A stretch of 64,000 bases of DNA from Acidobacteriota bacterium. GTDB lineage: Bacteria > Acidobacteriota > Terriglobia > Terriglobales > SCQP01. The first letter of the stretch is position 1. Each line of letters starts with the position of its first letter. The DNA lies in contig JAJYIU010000002.1 in NCBI GenBank assembly GCA_021789895.1, positions 29,805-93,804 of the forward strand, in the 5' to 3' direction. Shown one piece after another: positions 42,755 through 48,943 of this stretch. The notes under the pieces are model-generated. The model saw nothing but the letters and a program-made list of their open reading frames with translations, made no database searches and was not told the DNA's origin. Both the position numbers and the translations under genes were made by a program.

Positions 42755-43945
42755 TCAGGCTCGCACGCGGCTTTCAACCAGCGCTTGCCATTGGTGCAGC
42801 AGGCCGGCGGCCGCCACCGCCCAATCATAGCGCTGGAGCACCGCCTCCCGCCCGCGGCGCGCCAGCTCCGCGCGCCGCTCGATCTCGGCCAGCCAATGCT
42901 TCAGCGCGCGCGCGAAGCTTTCCGCATCTTCGGCGAGCACCACGCCCTCGTTCCCCGGGCTGAGCTCCAGGCCTTCCGCGCCCAGACGGGTGCTGACCAC
43001 CATGCGCTCGTGCGCGCAGGCTTCCAGGATTTTGGTGCGCGTGCCGCCGCCGGCAAACAGCGGCGCCACGCAGACCGCGTGCGCCGCGTAAATGGGCGTC
43101 AGATCGGCGGGCCGGCCGAGATATGCCACGCCGGCCGCTTCCAGGCGGCGGCGCAGTTCGTCGCCGGCGCCGCCGCCGGCGACCGACAGCGCAACCCCGG
43201 GCAGCCGCGGCAGCACCTGTTCGACTAGCCAGAGCAGGCCTTGCCGGTTCGGCTGCCAGGCGAGCGAGCCGATAAACAGCAGCTTCGCTTCCCGCACCTG
43301 CGGCGCCGGCCGGATTCCGCGCGCGTTCGCGCCGTTTTGCGTCAGCGCCCAGCGGGCGCCGGGGTAAAGCGCCCGGTAGCGCTCCAGATCGAGCGCCGAA
43401 TAGGCAAAAACCAGGTCGGCCAGACGCGCCAGCTTTTTTTCGTACCTCCGCAGCGCGCCCTGGTGCAGACGGTTCACCACCCCGCGGCCGAACTTCACCG
43501 GCGAACTGCCCATTTTCCTTTGCAGTTCGGATTCCACGTTGTGCAGTGTCAGCGACTGGATCGCCGCCGCCTGCCGGCCGCGGGCGCAGGGCAGGTAATA
43601 GCCCATCCGCAGCGTTTCGGCATGGATCACATGCGGCTGCCATTGGGCTGCGACGGCGTCCACCCGGGCCGCCAGGGCGCGGGAGCGCGGCCATTGGTGA
43701 TAGCTGTAGCGCGCGGCATTCCAGGCGCGCGCCGGCCAGGTCTGGCGATCGCGGCGATAAAATTCGCTCGCAATCCCCGGCGCCCCCGCGCCCGCTTCCC
43801 CGCCGTCGCCCGGCGGCGTTGCCAGGCCGAGCGCTTTGACTTCCACCCCCAGCGCCTGCAACGCCGGCCATAAATAATAGTTGCGCACGCGCACGCCGTC
43901 GGTCGGCGGGCTGGGGTAATCGGAAATGAGCGCTAAAATCCTCAT
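42755..43945 (-). CDS. GT4-like glycosyltransferase
   Basis: 396 residues, two Rossmann domains. The N-terminal acceptor domain starts 'MRILALISDYPSPPTDGVRV'. The donor domain has 'KLLFIGSLAWQPNRQGLLWL', 'LSVAGGGAGDELRRRLEAAG', and the nucleotide-sugar region 'APLFAGGGTRTKILEACAHE'. The usual ExxxxxxxE pair is replaced by this GGGTRxKIxEA form, which is standard in the stp1/PEP-CTERM-associated GT4 branch. Such enzymes add sugars to lipid-linked oligosaccharide at the cytoplasmic membrane. It stands apart from the main exopolysaccharide locus by 5 kb and may act in the same pathway. Codon use matches the host. Confidence 0.88.
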   Translation of the reverse strand: MRILALISDYPSPPTDGVRVRNYYLWPALQALGVEVKALGLATPPGDGGEAGAGAPGIASEFYRRDRQTWPARAWNAARYSYHQWPRSRALAARVDAVAAQWQPHVIHAETLRMGYYLPCARGRQAAAIQSLTLHNVESELQRKMGSSPVKFGRGVVNRLHQGALRRYEKKLARLADLVFAYSALDLERYRALYPGARWALTQNGANARGIRPAPQVREAKLLFIGSLAWQPNRQGLLWLVEQVLPRLPGVALSVAGGGAGDELRRRLEAAGVAYLGRPADLTPIYAAHAVCVAPLFAGGGTRTKILEACAHERMVVSTRLGAEGLELSPGNEGVVLAEDAESFARALKHWLAEIERRAELARRGREAVLQRYDWAVAAAGLLHQWQALVESRVRA

Positions 43946-44084
43946 CCGGAAACTGGCCTCGGCGCTTCGCCTTCAGCGGCCCGCCTGCGCAGCGGCGCCG
44001 GCTGCCCCCGGCTGCACCGGGCGCGTGAAGCAGTTGGATCATACCTGATCTTGCGATTGCCGCCCAAGTACAGCCGCCGCCAGC

Positions 44085-44330
44085 ATGCCGTTCCGCGCCC
44101 TGCATGAAGGCAAGCTCACGCTCCGCAACTTTCGGGTTGAGCCCAAGCCATTGCCCAAAATTGATGCGCGCCTGATCAAAGAGACTCGCGAAAATCTCCG
44201 TTGTTCACTCTGGAAAAATGGGAGCAAGGCCGCGCCCGGCCGAATCCTCGAGCCGCCGCGCTGGTTTTGCTCGTGCGCAAATACCCTGACACGCTGCAGC
44301 GTCTTCCGCGGCCGCCCCGGCAGCAACGCG
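44085..44330 (+). pseudogene. Broken XRE-family antitoxin (HigA/NadS-like)
   Basis: Frame 3 encodes 'LTLRNFRVEPKPLPKIDARL' then 'IKETRENLRCS', which is the N-terminal half of a helix-turn-helix antitoxin. At ~44200 the reading moves to frame 2, which gives 'FTLEKWEQGRARPNPRAAAL' and 'VLLVRKYPDTLQRL', its C-terminal half. The recognition helix between (about 13 residues, typically 'xQxxFAxLLxVxxxT') is missing, so an internal deletion removed roughly 40 bp including the DNA-contact region. No toxin gene is next to it. The remaining gap 43946-44524 shows nothing else that I can support apart from the palindrome at 44467. Confidence 0.7.
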
Positions 44331-44466
44331 GCCAAGCCCTCGCGGCGGCTTTTCGCGCGCAAATTCCCGAAGACGCGGCAGCGGCTTCAAAGACCCTCCA
44401 CGCTTCCTTGCAACCCGGAACAGCCGAACCGGGAGCCAGGGAGGCGGCACGGCCGCAGCTTAATGT

Positions 44467-44478
44467 GTCGCATGCGAC
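44467..44478. promoter_or_regulatory. 12-nt perfect palindrome GTCGCATGCGAC, operator-like
   Basis: Perfect inverted repeat 35 nt before the FkbM -10 element, in the position expected for an operator. Confidence 0.4.
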
Positions 44479-44512
44479 GCATCGCCCCGGCGGGCAGTTC
44501 GCGGATCTATGA

Positions 44513-44518
44513 CATACT
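44513..44518 (+). promoter_or_regulatory. -10-like hexamer CATACT 6 nt before ATG 44525
   Basis: CATACT CGTGCC ATG; no Shine-Dalgarno in between. Confidence 0.4.
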
Positions 44519-44524
44519 CGTGCC

Positions 44525-45358
44525 ATGAACGAAGCGCACATCAAAGCCATCCTGCGGGCTTATGTGCCGCGGGAAGTGAGAAACTGGCTTCGTTCGCCGG
44601 CACAATCGGCGCAGTGGCTATGGCGCAGCGGCCTCGGCCGCATGGGCCGGAATCGAACCTGGACCCTTGCAGAAGGCAGCCGGATCATTTGCCACCCGAT
44701 CGCGTATCGGTCCGTGCGCACCCAGGCCGAGGATCCGGAACAAGCGGCGGAACTGGCAAGCTTCCGGCGGCACTGCCGGCCGGGCATGTTCCTGTTCGAC
44801 GTAGGCGCGAATTTTGGCCTGTTCAGCCTCATTTGCGTGCGCATGGGAGGCCGCGCGCTCGCGATCGAGCCCTCCGCCATGGCCGCCGGCATTATCCGCA
44901 AGCAGATGCAGTTGAATCGCACGGGCGTTGCGATGGAACTCATCGAAGCTGCGGCGGGCGAACACGAAGGCTTCATCGAACTGTTGAGTACGGGCGTGAT
45001 TTCCGACGGCTTTTACAAATACGAGCCCTGGCGGGATGCGAGGGAGCTGAAGCGGGTGGCTATGACCAGCTTGGATCGCTTGTGCGCGCGGGCGGGAGAA
45101 CCTTCCCATCTCAAAATCGACGTCGAGGGATACGAAGCCGCGGTGTTGCGCGGGGCTCGAAATTTACTCGCGCGAAAGTCCGCGACGATTTTTCTTGAGC
45201 TGCATAACGAAATGGCAAAAGCGGCGGGAGAAGATCCCCGGTTCTGCCTGGAAGAGTTGAGCCGGCATGGGTATCGGATTTATTCGATTCATGGCGAAAA
45301 TCTAGACTGGGATAAAGCTTTGAACCGACCGATCTGCCGGATCCTGGCGGCTCCGTAA
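44525..45358 (+). CDS. FkbM family SAM-dependent methyltransferase
   Basis: 277 residues. The SAM-binding motif I is 'FLFDVGANFGLFSLICVRMG' (residues ~95-115) and motif II region 'ALAIEPSAMAAGIIRKQMQL'. The FkbM-specific C-terminal signature is 'HLKIDVEGYEAAVLRGARNL', followed by 'ATIFLELHNEM'. FkbM proteins O-methylate sugars or polyketides, often in polysaccharide loci. The N-terminal ~85 residues are helical and less conserved. It lies alone between an antitoxin relic and a recombinase relic, and might be island cargo or an outlier of the polysaccharide locus. Its -10 element is 6 nt before the ATG. Confidence 0.9.
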   Translation: MNEAHIKAILRAYVPREVRNWLRSPAQSAQWLWRSGLGRMGRNRTWTLAEGSRIICHPIAYRSVRTQAEDPEQAAELASFRRHCRPGMFLFDVGANFGLFSLICVRMGGRALAIEPSAMAAGIIRKQMQLNRTGVAMELIEAAAGEHEGFIELLSTGVISDGFYKYEPWRDARELKRVAMTSLDRLCARAGEPSHLKIDVEGYEAAVLRGARNLLARKSATIFLELHNEMAKAAGEDPRFCLEELSRHGYRIYSIHGENLDWDKALNRPICRILAAP

Positions 45359-45487
45359 GCTGCGCGGTCGCAGCGCAGCGATGATCCCAACGCCGGGGTC
45401 GCATGGCGCGGCGGCTTTCAAGCCGGCACGATGATTCGCTCGTCTTTGCACGCGGGCAGAAGATTTCCGGGCACGGTACCGGCGGCG

Positions 45488-45720
45488 GCGGGAGATCTGA
45501 CCTGGCATTGCCTGCGGCACACATTTGCCAGCCGGCTGGTTCATGGCCGGCGTGGACTTGTGGACTGTGAAAAGGTCGCGATGGGGCACAGGGACATCAA
45601 GATGGCTTGCAATCCAACCTGGAAAACCAACCGGTGCCAGAATTGGCAGCGGCCAACATTCCGGTATTCGGCGCAGAAACCAAAGGCCAATCCAAACATT
45701 CATTTACAATAATTTGCAGC
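45488..45720 (+). pseudogene. Tyrosine recombinase/integrase C-terminal relic
   Basis: Frame 2 gives 'LTWHCLRHTFASRLV', the box-II HxLRHTFAS motif carrying one catalytic arginine. Frame 3 continues with 'MAGVDLWTVK', the usual next segment, and frame 2 again with 'AMGHRDIKMA', the GHxxIxxT-type box. Two compensating frameshifts thus break an otherwise recognisable catalytic domain. Further on, frame 1 holds 'PELAAANIPVFGAETKGQS', a plausible C-terminal tail. The catalytic tyrosine cannot be located. It abuts tRNA-Ile2, the classical attachment site for such enzymes. The upstream gap 45359-45487 shows no gene. Confidence 0.75.
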
Positions 45721-45726
45721 CAGATC

Positions 45727-45799
45727 GGGGCCATAGCTCAACGGTCAGAGCAGCGGACTCATAATCCGTTGGTTCCTGGTTCGAATCCAGGTGGCCCCA
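45727..45799 (+). tRNA. tRNA-Ile2 (anticodon CAT, lysidine-type)
   Basis: Complete cloverleaf. Acceptor GGGGCCA/TGGCCCC (45727-45733 with 45792-45798), D-stem GCTC/GAGC, anticodon stem GCGGA/TCCGT with loop CTCATAA (anticodon 45760-45762). T-arm CCTGG-TTCGAAT-CCAGG; discriminator A; CCA not encoded. CAT could be Met, but the 'GACTCATAATC' anticodon arm and the TAGCTCA D-arm match tRNA-Ile2, in which the C is modified to lysidine to read AUA. It directly follows an integrase relic. Confidence 0.93.
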
Positions 45800-45870
45800 C
45801 CTCTGAAAATCCGGCGGCGCGGCCGCCGCTGGATTCCCTGTAGGAACGGCCCCGGCGCTTGGGTTGGTGC

Positions 45871-45944
45871 TGACTGTGGTCCTAAAAATCGGTTTAGCAC
45901 CACGCGCAGCCTACAGATGCGCCCGTCTGTGGTACTAACGCAAC
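45871..45944 (-). repeat. Three-arm repeat, diverged copy F (stem CTGTGGT.CTAA/TTTAG.ACCAC)
   Basis: Direct repeats CTGTGGTCCTAAA (45874-45886) and CTGTGGTACTAAC (45927-45939) flank the inverted TTTAGCACCACG (45893-45904). Arm 3, arm 2, arm 1 order on the minus strand and the 6-nt inner loop equal the other copies, but the stem sequence is entirely different apart from CCAC/GTGG. The rest of the 463-bp gap 45800-46262 holds no gene. Confidence 0.6.
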
Positions 45945-46210
45945 TAAAATTTCCAGCCTTTTTGCGGCGTGAAAGACATCCATGCCTTCATCTGTATGCA
46001 CAGGCATTTTTACCCTTGAGCGCGCAAATCCGGCGGATTCATTATTCGAATCGGACCCCGGCCGCCGCGCATGCTAGGCTGAGGGCAGATATGACCCGCA
46101 AGGCGGAATGCTTCCTGGCGTGTTGTTGTCCGGCCACGGCCGGCGGGGAAGCCCTGGGCGCCAGCGGATAAAGCCCTTCGCTCGATTCAACTGCGTTTAC
46201 TTCCCCTGCG

Positions 46211-46245
46211 ACGGCCCGCAACTCCATGCGGGCCGTTTTCTTTTT
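46211..46245 (+). terminator. Attenuator-like intrinsic terminator abutting the cysH ribosome-binding site
   Basis: Perfect 9-bp stem ACGGCCCGC (46211-46219) / GCGGGCCGT (46228-46236), 8-nt loop, T-tract TTTCTTTTT ending at 46245. GGAGGG (46246-46251), the cysH Shine-Dalgarno, follows immediately. A terminator inside the leader implies control by premature termination. GGCCGGCGGGG at 46138-46148 is complementary to CCCC...GGCC (46203-46216) and could form an anti-terminator. Confidence 0.7.
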
Positions 46246-46262
46246 GGAGGGCCCTGACAAGC

Positions 46263-47078
46263 ATGCTTTGCGAACCCATCCCGATCGAGTCCCGTCCCGC
46301 TCACGCGCCCGCGCCGGGGCTGCGCCAGGCGGAAGCGCTGGCGGCCGAGGAGTTGCTGGCGCAGGCGTTTGCGCATTGGGGCAGCGGCCTTGTCCTCTGC
46401 ACCGCCTTGCAGGCGGAGGGCATCGTGCTGCTCGACCTCTGCCGGCGCATTTTCCCCGCGGTGCGCGTGATCACGCTCGATACCGGGCGGCTGCCGGAGG
46501 CCACGCACGCATTTCTGTCCGAAGTGGAGCGTTTTTTCGGATTGCGAATCGAAACCTATTTCCCCGATGCGGACGAGTTGCGGCGGCTGGCCGACCGCCA
46601 GGGCGGGAACGGCTTCCGCGCCGCCCGCCAGGAGCGGGAACTCTGCTGCCATGTGCGCAAGGTGCGGCCCTGGCAGGCGGTGCTTCAGGGCCGTTACGGC
46701 CCGGCGCCGGCCGCCTGGATCAGCGGCCTGCGGCGGGAGCAAAGCCCCGAGCGGCGGCACACGCCCAAGCTGCAGCCGGATCCGCAGGCCGAGGGAGTAT
46801 GGAAGCTGGCGCCGCTGGCCGATTGGAACGCGGCGCAAGTGGAAGCCTATACGCGCGCCCGCAACCTGCCGCGGCATCCTTATTACCAGCTCGGTTATGC
46901 CGGCATCGGCTGCGAGCCCTGCACGCGCGCGCTGGCGCCGGGAGAAAGCGAGCGCGATGGACGCTGGTGGTGGGAGCGCGGCAGCAAGGAATGCGGGCTG
47001 CACCTGGAGGCGCGCCCGGAGCGGGATATTCGCTTGGAAGACCTGCTGGAAACGCGCGGCCGCGCCCGCGTTCGCTGA
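46263..47078 (+). CDS. cysH: Assimilatory adenylylsulfate (APS) reductase
   Basis: 271 residues, adenine-nucleotide alpha-hydrolase fold. It reduces APS to sulfite with thioredoxin during cysteine synthesis. The binding loop is 'VITLDTGRLPEATHAFL'. The [4Fe-4S] ligands are visible as two cysteine pairs, 'ELCCHVRKVRPWQ' and 'GIGCEPCTRALAPGE'. These mark an APS rather than a PAPS reductase. 'WISGLRREQSPERRHTPKLQ' is the conserved substrate region, and the C-terminal catalytic Cys lies in 'KECGLHLEARPER'. No other sulfur-assimilation gene is nearby. Expression is probably attenuated by the terminator in its leader. Confidence 0.94.
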   Translation: MLCEPIPIESRPAHAPAPGLRQAEALAAEELLAQAFAHWGSGLVLCTALQAEGIVLLDLCRRIFPAVRVITLDTGRLPEATHAFLSEVERFFGLRIETYFPDADELRRLADRQGGNGFRAARQERELCCHVRKVRPWQAVLQGRYGPAPAAWISGLRREQSPERRHTPKLQPDPQAEGVWKLAPLADWNAAQVEAYTRARNLPRHPYYQLGYAGIGCEPCTRALAPGESERDGRWWWERGSKECGLHLEARPERDIRLEDLLETRGRARVR

Positions 47079-47158
47079 AGCGCCTGGAACCGCAGCCCGC
47101 GCCGGCAACTCCGCCGTCAAAACCTTCCCGCAATCGCGCATCCCGCCAGGCAACAGAC

Positions 47159-47207
47159 GGCGGCCCGCCATCCTCAGACAGGCAAAGCGGCGCTCAGGCG
47201 GGCCGCC
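47159..47207. repeat. 11-bp perfect inverted repeat between cysH and the SDR gene
   Basis: GGCGGCCCGCC (47159-47169) pairs with GGCGGGCCGCC (47197-47207), loop 27 nt. There is no T-tract; it may end the cysH mRNA in a factor-dependent way or stabilise its 3' end. Confidence 0.55.
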
Positions 47208-47283
47208 GGCAGGGGAGTAGATCTTTGCCAACCCTCCTCACTCCGGCCCCTCCCGCCTGCGCCGTGATCGGCAAGGAGGCCGC

Positions 47284-48189
47284 TTGAAGCATCACGCCAC
47301 CTCAATCCCGGGGGACGAGCCGTCCACCGCCGAGCCGAAGCCGCCCTTCCCAAAACAAAAGCAGGCACCGCCGGGGATGGAATCGAAGATGCGTCCGCGG
47401 CCGCGCTATCAGGCGCCGGAATATAAGCCGGCGGGAAAACTCGAGTCCAAAGCGGCGTTGATCACCGGCGGCGATTCCGGCATCGGCCGCGCCGTGGCGG
47501 TGCTGTTCGCGCGCGAGGGCGCGGATGTGGCCCTGGTCTATTTGCCTGAAGAGCAGACGGATGCGGAAGAAACGGCGGCGGCGGTACGCCGGGCGGGCAA
47601 GCAGGCGCTGCTGCTGGCCGGCGATGTCGGCCGGCCGGAATTCTGCCACCAGGCCGTCGAGGCGGCCGTCCGGCAATTCGGGCGCTTGGACATATTGGTC
47701 AACAATGCCGCCTACCAGCAGCACCAGCCGGGCTTGAAGGAACTGTCGGAACAGCAGTGGGATCACACCTTCCGCACCAACATCTACGGCTATTTCCATA
47801 TGGCCAAAGCGGCGCTGGCGCACATGGATCGCGGCAGTTCGATCCTCAATACCGGCTCGATCACCGGCCTGGAAGGCAGCCAGCAACTGCTCGACTACGC
47901 CAGCACGAAAGGCGCCATCCACGCCTTTACCAAATCCCTGGCTCAGAACCTGGCCAAACGCGGCATTCGCGTCAACTGCGTGGCCCCCGGGCCGGTCTGG
48001 ACGCCTTTGCAGCCGAGCGACAAGGAGCCGGAAAAAGTCGCCCAGCACGGGCGCGATGTTCCTTTCGGGCGCCCGGCCCAGCCGGAGGAGATCGCGCCGG
48101 CCTACGTTTTCCTCGCCTCCGGCGCCGATTCCGGCTATATCACCGGCGAGGTGCTGACGATTCTCGGCGGCGAAACGCGGGCGGCTTGA
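47284..48189 (+). CDS. SDR-family oxidoreductase (YhdG/YghA-like)
   Basis: 301 residues, classical short-chain dehydrogenase. The TTG start is decided by AAGGAGG at 47273-47279, 4 nt upstream. A Pro/Lys-rich N-terminal extension of ~50 residues ('PKPPFPKQKQAPPGMESKMR') is characteristic of the general-stress SDR group. The NAD(P) motif is 'ALITGGDSGIGRAVAVLFA' and 'DILVNNAAYQQHQPG' follows. The catalytic Ser-Tyr-Lys set is 'ILNTGSITGLEGSQQ' and 'YASTKGAIHAFTKS'. The end 'YITGEVLTILGGE' is typical. The substrate is unknown; related proteins are stress-induced. Its 3' end overlaps the convergent lipoprotein gene by 50 bp. Confidence 0.92.
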   Translation: MKHHATSIPGDEPSTAEPKPPFPKQKQAPPGMESKMRPRPRYQAPEYKPAGKLESKAALITGGDSGIGRAVAVLFAREGADVALVYLPEEQTDAEETAAAVRRAGKQALLLAGDVGRPEFCHQAVEAAVRQFGRLDILVNNAAYQQHQPGLKELSEQQWDHTFRTNIYGYFHMAKAALAHMDRGSSILNTGSITGLEGSQQLLDYASTKGAIHAFTKSLAQNLAKRGIRVNCVAPGPVWTPLQPSDKEPEKVAQHGRDVPFGRPAQPEEIAPAYVFLASGADSGYITGEVLTILGGETRAA

Positions 48190-48715
48190 GCGCGGGCTTC
48201 GCGGCCTGGCGGCCGGCGCCGGGGTTGGGCGGCGCGGCGGCTGCACTCCGCTTCAGGGTGTAAGTTTCGGCGTCCACCAGCGAGCGCAGGTATAGAATGC
48301 CGCGGCTATACGTCAGCTCCCAATCGTCATGCTCGATATGCGGCCCGATGGGGCCGAGCCGCAGTTCGTTGCCGCTGATATGGAAATCCAGCCGCATGCG
48401 TTGGCCCGGCGCTTCCAGCAAGACGTCGCCGGAGGCGAGAAAGTCCAGGCTATCCCAGTGCCGTATGCCCGCGATTTCGGCGTAGCGGCGTAAGATGTTG
48501 GGCTCGGTTTCGAGACTGCGCACGCCCGCCAGCCGGTCAATAATGCGCCAGCGGCCGGTCAGGATGCGGGCATAATCGCGCGAACGGTAAACTGCCATAC
48601 GCTGCGCCGGACGGCTGCCGGCGGGCAGGCGCATGGGCGCGGCGCAGCCGGGCAGTCCGGCGGACGCCAGCAGCGCCAGCGCCGCGATTTGTAACTGCCT
48701 GCCGCCCCTTGCCAT
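48140..48715 (-). CDS. Lipoprotein of unknown function
   Basis: 191 residues from ATG 48715. The signal 'ALALLASAGLPGCAAPM' contains a lipobox (L-P-G-C), so the mature protein is lipidated at Cys. The mature part has 'GRWRIIDRLAGVRSLE', 'GDVLLEAPGQRMRLDFHISG' and 'DDWELTYSRGILYLRSL', alternating short strands that suggest a small beta-barrel or lipocalin-like domain. The last 40 residues are a basic Ala/Pro/Arg-rich tail, which overlaps the SDR gene. A TAATA-rich stretch (48719-48729) just before the ATG may be its promoter. No family recognised. Confidence 0.65.
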   Translation of the reverse strand: MARGGRQLQIAALALLASAGLPGCAAPMRLPAGSRPAQRMAVYRSRDYARILTGRWRIIDRLAGVRSLETEPNILRRYAEIAGIRHWDSLDFLASGDVLLEAPGQRMRLDFHISGNELRLGPIGPHIEHDDWELTYSRGILYLRSLVDAETYTLKRSAAAAPPNPGAGRQAAKPALKPPAFRRRESSAPRR

Positions 48716-48753
48716 GAGTATTATTATCGGCGCGCCGGCCGCCTGTCTGTCGG

Positions 48754-48782
48754 TTGACATCCCCCAGCGGCTCTGTTATGGG
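48754..48782 (+). promoter_or_regulatory. Possible sigma-70 promoter for the polysaccharide locus
   Basis: TTGACA (48754-48759), 17-nt spacer, TATGGG (48777-48782). The -35 is perfect and the -10 weak. It lies 160 nt before the first glycosyltransferase start. Confidence 0.35.
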
Positions 48783-48943
48783 TCTTACAGGCCGGAGGTG
48801 TGCGGTGCGGCGGGCAGGTTCCGCCGCGACGGAACCTAGCGGATGGAGGCGGCGGCGGCCGGCGCTTATGCCCGCGCCTGCGTGCCTGGATTCCCGCTCC
48901 TCTGGCCGGCCCGCTGCGGCTGCGGCCGCGCATTCCCCCCATC

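Noticed and set aside
44201..44512. Intact 103-codon gene with KWEQG motif
   Set aside because: It lacks the N-terminal half of the helix-turn-helix and begins at a TTG inside the truncated antitoxin; treated as a relic.
45431..45712. Intact 93-codon integrase-like gene
   Set aside because: The conserved integrase segments alternate between two frames, so this is a broken gene.
46020..46210. SAM-I or cobalamin riboswitch upstream of cysH
   Set aside because: I could not find the conserved core elements of either class; only the terminator is supported.
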